A model generated the notes under the pieces. The model ran no database searches. It saw nothing but the letters and a program-made list of their open reading frames with translations, and was not told where the DNA came from. DNA of 64,000 bases from Nectonema munidae (taxonomy: Eukaryota; Nematomorpha; Nectonematoida; Nectonematidae): NCBI GenBank assembly GCA_030549495.1, contig JAUIRK010000993.1, forward strand, positions 496,001-560,000, given 5' to 3'. Positions 12,752 through 24,164 of this stretch are shown here, piece after piece. Made by a program: the position numbers and the translations under genes. Numbering within the stretch: the stretch's first letter is position 1; each line of letters begins with the position of its first letter.

Positions 12752-13520
12752 TTCAAGAACAACCTTGATATATTTTGGCAGTCTTGAAGATTTATTTTTT
12801 TCGCTAATAGTTTTAAGCTGCAAATTTTACAGGCATTGATCTATATTTTGCTTAAATAAATTTGTCGTATTTTATGTTCAATTTTTTTTCTTGCAAAAAA
12901 ATTATTAAAATAACACTTGAGACAAGTAGGAAGAAAATTAAGTGTTATAAAAATGGAATAATATAAGTTGTATAAAATTGGTTATATGTGACAAAGATAT
13001 AGACATGAAAGGATATTTCGTTTGTCTTCCTTTCTCTTATAGTCCCTTGTTTGATAATCCAGTCCATAGGGAACTAATAGTGGGATGGATGCCTATACTG
13101 CGTATGGCATATTTGAAGAAGGGGAATTACTGATTTGTCAAAATAACGTATATTTTAGTTAGTTCTTATTGAAACCAAATTTCAGTAATAAGGAAAAAAT
13201 AGAACATATATTTTACTTTTAAATTTCATAGATTAGAAAATGAATTCAGTGAATTACCACATTTTGGGGTAAATTCGAAAGTTCCAACTAAAATGCAGGT
13301 ATCATGGAGACATAACGCCCGATTAGAGATGACATTTTCAAGAAACGCCCCCTTTTCAGATATTTTTTGAAAGCAATGCAGCCTTACTTAAAAAATATAA
13401 AATTTATTGGAATATAATTTCTATCAGAATAAAGAGAATGCATCTAAAATTTGATAAATTTTAGTAAATTAATTTGAAACTTTATCATATAAAATATAAT
13501 GCGAATATTGAGTGGGTTTA
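12752..13520. other. AT-rich intergenic or intronic, nothing recognised
   Basis: No coding or repeat signal beyond base composition. Confidence 0.5.
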
Positions 13521-13718
13521 AGCAAAATTTGTTATCCATATTTCCATGCTACGCCTACATTTGATCATTTTTTTCTGGTAATTATTTTTTATAACTCAAT
13601 TTTTTCCCAGATTTTATTTTCTTACACACATTCAAACAAATTACTTTGCATAATAGGAAAGAAATATATTGTTTTTTCCTCAGTCTTTTTATCTTGCATA
13701 TCTGATATATTGCTTATC
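13521..13718. repeat. 200-bp direct duplication, copy B
   Basis: Second copy of the 10136-10333 sequence in the same orientation, about 3.4 kb downstream. Similarity starts abruptly (agcaaaatttgttat) and fades after tatattgcttat. The open frame at 13512-13787 is a by-product. Confidence 0.85.
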
Positions 13719-14351
13719 TTACTATATTATGCGAGCCCTTTAAAGCGAAAATGCTTAAATGTTTGTCGGCCATTGTTTAGACTTTAGAGCGTACTGCAGC
13801 TTTGAGTACATGTAAATACGCACACACTCCTATATATGTATTTAAGCAAGTGGGCAAATATACGTTAGTGATGGATTCTACCAAAACATATGTTTTCAAT
13901 GAGGAAAAGGGAATATGTATATAAGCTTTGCGTTTGTTTATTTCTCACGCATTCGTACTTGGAGTGGTTTCTTGTAGTCAGTCATTTGTTCTCCGTTCTA
14001 AGCTGCAAAGCAAGGGTATAGTATACGTTTGTCGCGCGCTGTTGTTTGCGCAAGCCAGTATTTAAGAGAGGTGGGCTCGCTTTGCCATTGTAGCAAAACA
14101 GATGGGTCAAGTTGTGTTTTCCATACACAAACACCCCCTTACCCAATTAATTCGTTAAATCTTCCCATGGCAGCTTTGGGAACTAGATGCAGGGGGTCCC
14201 CAAGGATCCATATGTGGTCATATGTCATAAAGAAAGATTTTATAATTTTCCTCACCCAGTTTTTTCATGTTGTGCGATTTTTCACAAATTTTTCGGCTTT
14301 CTGAAATTCTCTGATAGGACCATATGAAGAACAGCCACTCTCTAACTATGC
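13719..14351. other. Intergenic, partly less AT-rich (13960-14220)
   Basis: A patch around 14020-14060 contains tgtcgcgcgctgttgtttgcg and is less AT-rich than its neighbours. It could be regulatory or part of a repeat. No exon can be supported. Confidence 0.3.
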
Positions 14352-16053
14352 TGGGATGACTATTCTTCAGAAGAAAAATTCTTAGGGTGGCTATTCTTCA
14401 GTTGAGTTTTGATTTCAAGATGTGTATTGTATAATGGATAATTTTATTTTAGCGAATATATAACGAGGATACTTTTAATAGGATTAAAACCATAATGATT
14501 TCCTAAATACCCTGGGAACACATAGCTCAACAATTCCCTGTATGAAAATAAATGTAAATTTTGATTTTAATTATATTTACTAATTAGATTTTTCGTAAAA
14601 TTATATATGTAAAATATTATTTTTAGTAAAATAATCTGTACAGTAAAGCTAGGAAATTAGTTGGGGTGGTGGTTCTTCAGAAGGGTGATGTTTTGGTGTT
14701 TGTTCTTCACTTGCTACTAAAATATATCAATACGGCTAATTTTTCTTTATAATAAGATTAAGATAAGATTTTGATAAATTTTCAATTCCAAAATTATTTA
14801 ATTGAATTTTTTTTAGTTTGATAACCTCATTTAAAATGTCAACATTTTCTCATTAGATAATCCTTTTTTCACAAAGTTTGAATTGTGTTATGCATGTAGT
14901 TTTATAATTAACAAGTTGTTGCAATTTTTTGCTACTTTTTTATTAATTGTTACTACTTTGGATTAAAGGTTTTTGGATGATGAAAATAGTAGGTATACTA
15001 ATATTATCAAAATATTTTACACATTTTATTAGGGAAGAAATTTGAAAACGTATGTAAAATAAATGATTAAAATTATATTACAAAGTCTTTTCTTCTTTAT
15101 TTTTGCTTTGAAAATCGATCAATGACTTCATCAATTTTGATTTCTTTTTTAGGGTGGAGGTACATGAGAGCAAGTCCTGCTAGTCTCTCGTCGCTCATAC
15201 GATTACGTAAATAGTTCTTTAAAATTCTTAAAGAACTAAAAGCTCTTTCTGCTGAACATGTAGTGATAGGAACAGGGCGGAAAATTGTCAAAAGCTTTTT
15301 AATATATTTTAGCCGCTCTGGTATTATATCTAGAGCTTCTAGAGGTCTTTTGGGTTTGTTTTCCAGTTTTTCGCAGAAGTAAATTTAAATGTAAGCTACA
15401 TATCTTTACCATGTAAACTCTTTATTTATGTGATTCGTTTATTGAACAACTAAAAACAAATTTTAAGTAAGAATTGAGCATCGTATCAAAAATTCATTAG
15501 CTATTTTTAGCATGGAATAACTTACATACCATTTTCAAGCATCAAAACGGTCATGCTTCATAAGCCCCATAAACGCTAACGATATGAAATGAGTAGTTCA
15601 CGAAATCAGGAAACATTTCAATTAGAAAATTCTTTATATTCAATAAAATCCGATTTTCAGAGTGAAGTCAATGTCAGAGCAACCTTAAGCAAATGCCATA
15701 TAAAAAACAATAGATCCGCTAAAGAACAGAGAGCTCATCTTTGTTGGGGTGGTTGTTTGTCAGGAGATAAAATTTGGGGGTGGCTATTCTTCAGGAGGGT
15801 TTAAGTGATGAATATGAGATCATAATACTCAGCAATTTAATGTATGAAAATAAACGTAATTTTAATTATATTCTTAGTTTTTATGAATTGTCAGTTTTTT
15901 TTATTAAAAATAATTTAATTTTCTATTCAAATATATTTTATTAAAATGAAAAAAAAATTTATATTCTTGGGGTGATTATTGTTCAGGAAAGTGGTTTGGG
16001 GTAGTTGTTCTTCAGTTAGTACGAAAAACCTTTTATGGGGTAGTTGTTCTTCA
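14352..16053. repeat. Dispersed 18-bp motif, at least eight copies
   Basis: Direct-orientation copies of a motif close to GGGGTGGTTGTTCTTCAG begin at about 14352, 14384, 14663, 15745, 15776, 15969, 15997 and 16037, with a weaker one at 14691. Copies cluster in twos and threes and spacing is irregular. The cluster brackets the hAT transposase fragment at 15097-15400, so the motif may be terminal or subterminal to that element. Confidence 0.75.
15097..15400 (-). pseudogene. hAT transposase C-terminal dimerisation domain fragment
   Basis: On the minus strand the frame reads KPKRPLEALDIIPERLKY, then RPVPITTCSAERAFSSLRIL, then LRNRMSDERLAGLALMYLHP, and stops at 15097. The combination 'P...SAERAFS.L..IK..LR..M...RL..LALM.LH' is the hallmark of the hAT C-terminal dimerisation region, here of the ZMYM1-like sort. 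Upstream the frame breaks near 15380. Only the C-terminus survives, in a region studded with the 18-bp motif. No TIR pair or 8-bp duplication was identified. Confidence 0.85.
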
Positions 16054-17435
16054 AGAGATCCAAAACAACAGATAGAGTTAGTATTACAAAGGAGCGATTT
16101 GACTGTAAGCCACATTGCATATCTTAAATTGATAATATCAAGTTTATTTAATACTTCAAAGAATAAGTCTTATAAAAGACCTAGAAGAGATGTTTGCAGG
16201 CATTTCAAATTTTGCATGCTTACTGAACGCAGTCAGCATTTTAACTTGGGAAAGTTGGATTCAAGGATATCCTGCACTTAATCACAAGCATGAAAGTGCT
16301 GTCATTGTTCAAGGTGAGGTAAATTGAGTAAATCTCCTGGCCGAAACAAACAGAAGCACTTAATTCTTATTAAGCGCTTGCTTACAAGTGCTGCTGTTAA
16401 GGGGAGTACTAAGCTTTGTCCCCCTCTTTACTCTGATTAGCAAATAAGGGTATCCCTCACCCACTCACCCTGTGTTCTGTGGGTAGAGCATTTCGAAACA
16501 CCTCAATCTCCAGCAAGCCGATAGAGGCAGCATTTATTTACACTAATAATGCTAAGAGCTGGCAAACAAAAGCCAAGAAGGCTATGTTTCTTAGTGGTAG
16601 AAATAAATGCTTCTAATTATCAACCGCTTTAATAACGTTCAATTTTGTCAGCTTAACTCTGCTTACACACACACATATAAATACTCACTTCTTATAGGGA
16701 AGTTTTTCACGAATTCACCTGAAAAATGAGATGGCAGAATTTTCACGGATACCCACGCGAGTGTGTGTTCCTTCGCGGGGTGCCAGCATGGCCCAAGCAC
16801 ACAAAAGCTTAATGGATGTATCATGATGTCATTAGAGGTGAGTTACGTTAAGTGTTGGAGTTGATATAAAGGTGTTCTAGCTCATACATAATGAGAAGAC
16901 CTGCTCTTCTCGCGTATCTAGCAAGGGTCGAGCGCTATCTCCCATCTCTTTGTGTCATCATTGAAGGAGTGTAGAATTTCAAGCTTTTAATCCAGATAAT
17001 ACGCATATTCCTCTTTGAATTATTATATTATATAAGTCAGGACAAAGTTGCTTATTTGTAATTGCTTTTCAAGTTTATTCTAATTCTTAAAAATACTTTG
17101 AAATATACAGGCTGACTCTCACTATTCGAACAATCTGTTATCCGATACTATTTATAAATAATTCGGCATTGATTTTGTTTCCAAAAACTTGTGAGTATTT
17201 TTTAAATAAAAAAGTATTAGCGGAAAATTTATTTCAAATATTTTATAAAAACTATCACCCAAATAAAAGTCTGTAAAAATGTCAAATTTAAAATTTTTAA
17301 TTCAAAATATTGTGATTAGTTTGTAATTTGGTGAATTTTAACATAATACATGGTAAATCTGGCAAAACTGCTAATCTGACACTCTCTAGGTCCGAATGAT
17401 GGAGGATTATAGAAATAGTTATCCTGTATCATTTT
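16054..17435. other. Intergenic or intronic, partly less AT-rich, no gene recognised
   Basis: Positions 16400-16560 and 16730-16970 are less AT-rich. A TATA-like tataaata at 16676 and tgatataaaggtg near 16863 are the only promoter-like strings. No exon could be defined. Confidence 0.3.
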
Positions 17436-18406
17436 CACTCAAATTTCGTCCTTTTTTATTTTAAATTCGTGTCCTTTTTTTATTTTAAATTTGTCTTTTT
17501 TCATTATAAATTTGTTTTTTTGATTTTAAATGTGTCCTTTTTCTTTTTAAATTCTTTTTTTTTTATTTCAGATTTGTCTTTTTTCATTTTAAATTCGTCT
17601 TTTTCGTTTTAAATTTGTCCTTTTTCATTTTAAATTTGTCTTTTTTCATTATAAATTTGTCTTTTTTCATTTTAAATTTGTAATTTTTCATTTTAAATTC
17701 TTGTCCTTTTTTATTTTAAATTTGTCTTTTTTCATTATAAATTTGTCTTTTTTCATTTTAAATGTGTCCTTTTTCTTTATAAATTCTTTTTTTTTATTTC
17801 AGATTTGTCTTTTTTCATTTTAAATTCGTCTTTTTCGTTTTAAATTTGTCCTTTTTCATTTTAAATTTATCTTTTTTCATTATAAATTTGTCTTTTCATT
17901 TTAAATTTGTAATTTTTTATTTTAAATTCGTGTCCTTTTTTTATTTTAAATTTGTCTTCTTTCATTTTAAATTCTTGTTCTTATTTTCATTTTAAATTTG
18001 TCCTTTTTTCATTTTAAATTCGTCTTTTTTCATTTTAAATTTGTCTTTTTTCATTTTAAATGTGTCCTTTTTCTTTATAAATTCTTTTTTTTTATTTCAA
18101 ATTTGTCTTTTTTCATTTTAAATTCGTCTTTTTCGTTTTAAATTTGTCTTTTTTCATTTTAAATTCGTCTTTTTCATTATAAATTTGTCTTTTTTCATTT
18201 TAAATTTGTAATTTTTTATTTTAAATTCGTGTCCTTTTTTTATTTTAAATTTGTCTTCTTTCATTTTAAATTCTTGTTCTTATTTTCATTTTAAATTTGT
18301 CCTTTTTTCATTTTAAATTCGTCTTTTTTCATTTTAAATTTGTTTTTTTCATTTTAAATTTGTTTTTTTTTTCATTTTAAATTTGTTTTTTTTCATTTTG
18401 ATTTAA
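17436..18406. repeat. About 21-bp minisatellite with higher-order repeats
   Basis: About 45 variants of a unit near ttttaaatttgtcttttttca fill almost 1 kb, with unit lengths of roughly 18-24. Variants are ordered: a block with aaatgtgtcctttttc followed by atttcagatttg (or atttcaaatttg) recurs at about 17529, 17761 and 18058. A roughly 130-bp block starting aaattcgtgtcctttttt recurs almost exactly at about 17922 and 18219, so a period of near 297 bp is superimposed. On the minus strand one unit is seven codons (DKFKMKK), matching the heptad-coding repeats at 21.3, 21.7 and 24.2 kb. Confidence 0.9.
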
Positions 18407-18813
18407 ACGCAAAAAAATAATTAAAATTAAAAAGCCAACTTGTACGAATATAAGATAAAAATAAGGAAATTAAAGAGAAAATAGTATATGTTGCATACTT
18501 TTCAAAAAAGTCATTTTAGGAGTTATGCGTAGAACTAATTTTATCACTTGAATTGTAAATGTTGAAGCCTGTAGAATTATATTTTAAAAAATTTTCAATC
18601 TACGTGCCATCATTTGATGAGGTATGATAACAAGAAATTTAATCAGAGATAAATTCAAAAAAGTGAAAAGAAAAGAAGAAACACTTTTCAGATAAATGAT
18701 CTCATATTCACAAAGACTGAAACTGTTTATGTTATAACATTTGTTCATTTAAATTCAGACAACGATTGTAAGTGAATATCGGAGCGGTAGAGATAGATTT
18801 ATAAGGCTCAAAT

Positions 18814-19010
18814 TTAATTTTTCCATTTGCTGAAACAATTTTCAATTGGATTCAAAAATGGGCAGTAAGGCGGTAAAAACATTACATTAAATCCTTCAAA
18901 GCACACGTTTCGGCCACGATGAATTAATGCATTGTCCATTATCAATACTGGATTTTTAATATTTAGCTCAGAACATTTCAATTTCAAATCGTTACGACAC
19001 CCTTGAAATT
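18814..19010 (-). pseudogene. Tc1/mariner-type DDE transposase fragment
   Basis: The minus strand codes without a break for IKNPVLIMDNALIHRGRN and then MFLPPYCPFLNPIENCFSKW, ending at a stop at 18814. 'MDNA..H' with the second catalytic Asp, and 'LPPYCPFLNPIEN.FS.WK' with the final acidic position, are diagnostic of the DDE_3 domain of Tc1/mariner/IS630-type transposases. Only this central piece is recognisable. The N-terminal helix-turn-helix part and the TIRs are not visible. Confidence 0.88.
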
Positions 19011-19052
19011 TTTCTCCATAGTGCGATCGTGAATTTTTCTTATTTTAAAAAC

Positions 19053-19143
19053 TGACGTAATTGATTGCAACAACGACGTAATTGAATGCAATAACGACGT
19101 AATTGAATGAAAATTTACGTAATTGATTGCAATAACGACCGGA
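19053..19143. repeat. Short tandem repeat, four units of 21-24 bp
   Basis: Units of the type GACGTAATTGATTGCAATAAC repeat four times with small changes, directly beside the Tc1/mariner fragment. Confidence 0.8.
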
Positions 19144-20758
19144 TCGAAAAACTCTGTAAATACCATGTACGAAAATTTAAATAAAAAAATTATTAAAAAA
19201 TGATATCATTAAAAAATACTATTAAATAAGGATAATGTCTGAAAAACATTTTCAGACATGCCAACAATAATTTTCATGAGAATATATATATATATATATA
19301 ATTTTTTTCATATATGCATATAAACAAGTAATTTTTGGATCTTTTGATCGCACCTAAGAAACAATAACCAACTTTGGCTTTGGTAAACTTATAGAGTACT
19401 TATATGATATTGCTTTTAAATCAGGATTTCTAAAAATTGAATATCAAAAGGAGTCTTAAGGACAGTTAGGAGTTCGTTGACATCATTTTCTTCCAGTCTC
19501 TTATTTGATTTCTACATTTTAGATTAAAGGTGAAAGAAATGAGAGGAGAAGCATTGATGATGTCAAAAGAGATTTGCACCCAGCCAACCACTTTCACCTC
19601 ACGTAATCTTCATTCCATCTTTTATGACTTTCTTCAATTTTTCATTTTATTTAAAGAAACTTTGCAAGCCAGGAAAATTTTTGTGGACGCAACTTGAGTG
19701 AGAGCTCGCACGATTCTTCTTCTGTTTATGAAATTGTGTCGCCTTTGCAAAACGGTAAGAAAACTTTTCCTCCCGTTTTAACGAATCGCAAGTGAGAACA
19801 TACTTTTGAGTCGAAGTTGACTATGCCAAAATATTGAAGTCTTTTTCCTTCAAAATACAAGATCCAAAGCTCGATGATTTAAATTAAGCCGTAATTCTTT
19901 CCTTCAAGCTAGTTAACATTTGTGGACTTTTATAAAGTCAACTTTTCATAGTTAAGAACGATTTTCAGAAAAATGAATTAAACGAGGGATAACAATGTTT
20001 GATTGTAGAAACATCAAATGTGAAATTTTGAGTTAATAATATGCTTAGTATTTAAAGTTATATAATTAATGAAAAATTAGAAAATCATTCTAACTCTTTG
20101 AACAGCAATGTGGCGCAGTGTCCAAAGAAATAAAAATAGTTCGCTTTAAATATATAAAGTTCCATTGAAATCGATGAATCTAAAAAATTCTTCTCCTCAA
20201 AGAAGAGTATATATAAGTTGAGAATACCTGAAATCCAATTTTGTGAAGCAATTAAATAGAATGATTTAAAATTTATTGAAGTTTTATACGTCCAAAAGAT
20301 TCCTTTTGATTTTAGCAGATGACAGTGCATTCGGAGTTTTTGCCAAATCACAAAATACAAGCAACCAAAACATTTCTTCATTCAACAATCCAATCAACAA
20401 CAGCAATGAAAGCCTCCACTTTTATCCAAGTTCGTGTTTTGGTAACTTTGCTATCGTTTTGAATTTGTTATGAAATGACCCATTCAAATTTTGGAGTTAA
20501 GGTTACGATTATGGTTATGGTTTGGACAAATTATTATCACCTATTTATTTTTAAACTAACCTAACCCTAACACTAAATTTTTCCGATAAAAGCGCCAGGA
20601 TTATTTGCTTATGCGCATACCTTAAAGAGGATCTCCTTGGCAAAATGCTCATTTTACTTCTCGAATCCCATTGACATTTTATGTATATATGAAAGAGAGT
20701 GCTATATTTTGATTGAATGTTAAAAACAGGCCTTTTTCATTACTTGGCTTAGGGTTAG
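19144..20758. other. Intergenic; possible leader exon ending at 19754
   Basis: An alternating TA run lies at 19283-19301. At 19680-19754 a less AT-rich stretch ends with a strong donor (aaaacg|gtaaga). An ATG at 19728 would give nine codons (MKLCRLCKT) before that donor, in phase 0. This could be a first exon, but no partner exon was proven. Confidence 0.25.
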
Positions 20759-20960
20759 GGTTAGATAATGTCATTTTTAAAATATATTTTCAAAGATTGA
20801 AACGTTTTTATTTTGTTTACTCCGACATATGTTAGCTGCAATAAATTTAAAATTTAGCACATTCGAAAGCTGTTAATTATTTTTACCAAATTTCTAGAGT
20901 CAACAAAATTAAAAGTTTCAATATTTTAAAATATATTATACTAATGACATTATCTAACAA
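20759..20960. mobile_element. MITE-like inverted repeat, about 62-bp arms
   Basis: 20760-20822 (gttagataatgtcatt...) and 20897-20960 (...aatgacattatctaac) are inverted copies with several mismatches and short indels, around a 75-base spacer. A telomere-like ttagggttagggttag abuts the left arm at 20750. No coding capacity. Confidence 0.7.
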
Positions 20961-21319
20961 CTATTAGCCTAAAAATTTCTTATTCTTAGTAGAATTAGGT
21001 TAGAAAATGTATTCTGATTCCATTTTTTCAAATGTAGATTTCTTTCTCATCACCCTAAAAATATAAATATGCCCAGGGTTATACCCTTCACTAAAAACAT
21101 ATATAAACTTTTATAACACTTAAAGTAATGTAATTTTAATTTATTTTTTGTCAAGGTGATAATGTTGACTAGTCTAAAAGTTAGATTTTTATAAAATAAT
21201 GTAATTATGTTAGAAATTGATGTAATTATATTTTCAGTCAAACTCTATTATCTAATGTTGAACACTCTAATATTTCGTTACAATCGAATATAACTAGTGA
21301 TGATTAGAAATCGATTTTT

Positions 21320-21404
21320 TCTATACCATTTTTAGTTCTATTTTCTCCTTTTGCAATTCTATTTTCTCCTTTTACAAATCTATTTTCTCCTTTTGCAATT
21401 CTAT
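21320..21404 (-). repeat. 21-bp heptad-type repeat, inverted copy
   Basis: 3.5 units of TCTATTTTCTCCTTTTGCAAT on the plus strand. Read on the minus strand they code KEKIELQKEKIELKM, apart from one stop. This is the mirror image of the copy at 21690-21765. Confidence 0.8.
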
Positions 21405-21689
21405 CCGAATTTAATATTTTGATTTTATTGTGTTTATATTGTTTTGACATGTGTTGTTTTTTAACTTTTTTTTTAAAAATCTTTTAACATTATTTCCCGT
21501 TTAAATTTTCGAAATTTTTGACAAGGAATTAGCAATAAATGATTACAAATTTTTATTATTTTTTTCAAATTTTTTTTATTTTTCATTTACTTTCTTAATT
21601 ATTAAATCTTCCACTTTAATTTAGCAATATCTTTTTAATTGACTTTTAACATTATTAGGAAAAACACATGAGAAAATTTGTTTAAAATT

Positions 21690-21765
21690 GCAAAAGGATA
21701 AAATAGAATTGCAAAAGGACAAACTGGAATTGCAAAAAGACAAATTAGAACTAAAAATGGCATAT
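21690..21765 (+). repeat. 21-bp heptad-type repeat, direct copy
   Basis: Three 21-bp units code, on the plus strand, the heptads KDKIELQ-KDKLELQ-KDKLELK-M without a stop. With 21320-21404 they form an inverted pair around a 285-base spacer. The strong heptad pattern points to a coiled-coil-coding ancestor. Confidence 0.8.
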
Positions 21766-21859
21766 ATCAAATCAAAGAATGAGCAAACTTTATTTTTCCT
21801 TTGTCGCCTATTTAATATATAGCAAATGAAATATAAATATATTTTATAAACTAGTTTGG

Positions 21860-22548
21860 CCGTCAAACTTCTTGAAAAAAAATCTTACTTTAGTCGGAAC
21901 TATTCGTCAAAAAAAGAAAGAACTTCCTTTACCTTTCAAAAACTCCAAAGGTACAGAAGTTGGCTCTACAGTTTTCAAATATGATAACGAAAACAAAATC
22001 ATAATTTTATCTTATGCAGCCAAAAAAAATAAGACTGTATGTCTTTTATCAAGTAATTTTTTTGCTTCTGATTTTGTCAATGAATAGAGAATACCTGATT
22101 TTAATTAATTTTTATAACAAGACAAAAGGGTGTGTTGACCTGATGGATGAAAATATAGAAGAATATACAGTTAGAAGAAAAACAGTTCGCTGGCCATTGA
22201 TTATATTCCTCAACATGCTTGACGTGGCATTTCTCAACTCATACCTAATTGCAAAGAAAAATGGTTATTGTCAATCAAGGAAACAGTTTCTCAAAAATTT
22301 AGGAGAAAAACTTTCATTGGCATATATGAAAAAAAAGATTAGAAAATGTTTATCTTTTCACAACACGTGATTCATTTTTTCACATCAATGACGCAAGCTC
22401 AAACTTCTGAAAAAGTAAATAAAAGAAACCCTAAGAAGATGTATTATTTGTAAAAAATCTTCAAGAAAAAGATGTTCCATTTGCTCAAAAGCTTGTTGTA
22501 AAGAACATTCTTGTGATAAAAAAACTGTAACTTGCAAGTATTGATTTA
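21860..22548 (+). pseudogene. piggyBac transposase C-terminal half, decayed copy 2
   Basis: Starts inside the catalytic core: KNLTLVGTIRQKKKELP (21878-21930), then NENKIIILSYAAKKNKTV. After a stop the next frame has NFYNKTKGCVDLMDENIEEY (22110-22170) and RRKTVRWPLIIFLNMLDVA, running to 22370. A third frame at 22424-22548 codes a Cys-rich finger (RRCIICKKSSRKRCSICSKA, then CCKEHSC and a last Cys) before a stop. Order and motifs match the piggyBac family. The N-terminal half is missing, with stops and two frameshifts. A TTAA-flanked MITE lies 140 bases downstream. Confidence 0.9.
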
Positions 22549-22687
22549 AATAAATATTTTTTAAAAGCACTTGTATTTAATTGTCTGAAAAACAAAAACA
22601 TATATTAACATAAAACAGTAAAAAATCAGTTGACTACAAATTGTAGTCACTCATCCCAAGTTGTATAATTTTTCTATCCTGTAAGGG

Positions 22688-22800
22688 TTAAGTACCATAG
22701 AAATCAGAAAAAAACGCAGACGATTTATATTCAAAGTCATTGAAAAAAGCAGACGAAGGTGAAATTACTTATGTTCCCAAATGGGAACATTGGGACTTAA
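22688..22800. mobile_element. TTAA-flanked MITE with hairpin, copy 1
   Basis: 113-bp unit bounded by TTAA at both ends, with short TIRs (TTAAGTACCA against TTAAGTCCCA). Next to the right end, at 22771-22790, is a perfect hairpin ATGTTCCC-AAAT-GGGAACAT. TTAA target duplication is the piggyBac signature. The internal text (GCAGACGA...AAAGCAGACGAAGG) is shared with the copies at 46818, 62312 and 62554. Confidence 0.75.
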
Positions 22801-23994
22801 TGGCAGTATTCGTGATGTAATTTTGTACATATCATAAAAATATACACACACACACACGCATTTTAGATTCAAGCAATAATACGCATGCAATCGCCCTTCA
22901 AACTCACTTTCATTACGATCCACTCAAGTAAGTTTCTCATTTCAATAACATTCATTACTAATCTTGAGATTGAGAAATTATCAATAATTTTGCTGGGATC
23001 CCATTTAGGGCAAGAATAATTTTCCATAGTTGGCAATATCCTAGGGATAAACACGATTCGTAATCAAACCCAAACCAATTGTATAGGGACGCTACGCTCC
23101 CACGACTAGAATATCTGCCCGCAATCAAATTACTAATGTAAATTTTTGCTTTATTTTCATGCAGGGAGGATCTTAAATTTGATGCCGCTATTTATTATTT
23201 TTTCCATTTAAGAATATACTCACCACATATGGGATTTAAATTTTAGTTAAAAAATTTCTTTTTATAACAAGATTTGCAGAACTTTGTAAATTCGATTATT
23301 AAATTTTGGTGAGAAGGTTTATAAAAAAAAGGAACATACACCTATCGTTGAATTTTTTCTCGACTGTTCAAACTCGATCTAATTAGAGGGTTAATTATGA
23401 TAAAGAGCTGACCGTTACGAAAAGTTTTATTGTTCCTTTGTGGGGTAGTTTACTTACTTTACACGACATTCAAAGTGGTGTTGTTGAACAACGATTTATT
23501 AACGAATATATCTTGGTGGTGAATTAGTATCAATGAACTCTAACAATTCTTCGCCACTTTATTTTAACTCTTGAATAAAAATTTTCAAGTTTATTGATAT
23601 GTTTTTAGTTGCAAAGACAAGTCTAAAATTATCACCATGAGTTTATTACTCTCTAATAATTCTTATTTTAAATATCTTAACGGATATGCGAAATTTGAAT
23701 TAAAATGTTTGCTACAGCAGTTATTAACATTTGTTGATATAGCTCTGCTTCAGAATATACATACGTTCATTCTAAGTTTCATGAAGAAAGTTCTCCACAG
23801 GATTTCGGTAAGAATGCCTTCTATACACTGCTTAATTTTACACAGCTTTTACTTTAACCATAGTGTCGGTAGTTAAAATCCAGTATTTGTATATTTTCAC
23901 CTTAGTCTATCGTTTAAAAAGAAGAGGAGAACAAAATTCTAAAGGATTTCTTAATCATTTCAATTCAAGTCTTATAAAGGTAAAAATGTAAAGG
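22801..23994. other. AT-rich intergenic or intronic, nothing recognised
   Basis: A short CA run at about 22847. No exon or domain recognised. Confidence 0.5.
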
Positions 23995-24107
23995 TACGAT
24001 TGGGTGTTTTTATCGAAAAGGTACCATTAAGCCGCTTGTATCGAACTATGAGGAAAGTAGGCTTAATGGTGAATCGAACCCGAGACCTTGACTTATCGAA
24101 ATATATT
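23995..24107 (-). mobile_element. tRNA-derived SINE, copy 1
   Basis: About 110 bases match the copy at 29096-29220. On the minus strand it contains a B-box-like GGGTTCGATTC followed by the same tail (AAGCGGC...GGTACCTTTTCGAT). The A-box half is lost or diverged. Members like this are copied by LINE machinery, and LINE relics are present in the window. Confidence 0.65.
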
Positions 24108-24164
24108 ATTATCAATTACGCTTGTAATTACTTTTTCGGATATATACTATTTTTACTTCTAGAT

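Noticed and set aside
17436-18406. CRISPR-like regularity of the 21-bp array
   Set aside because: Units touch each other with no unique spacers and the genome is eukaryotic. It is a minisatellite.
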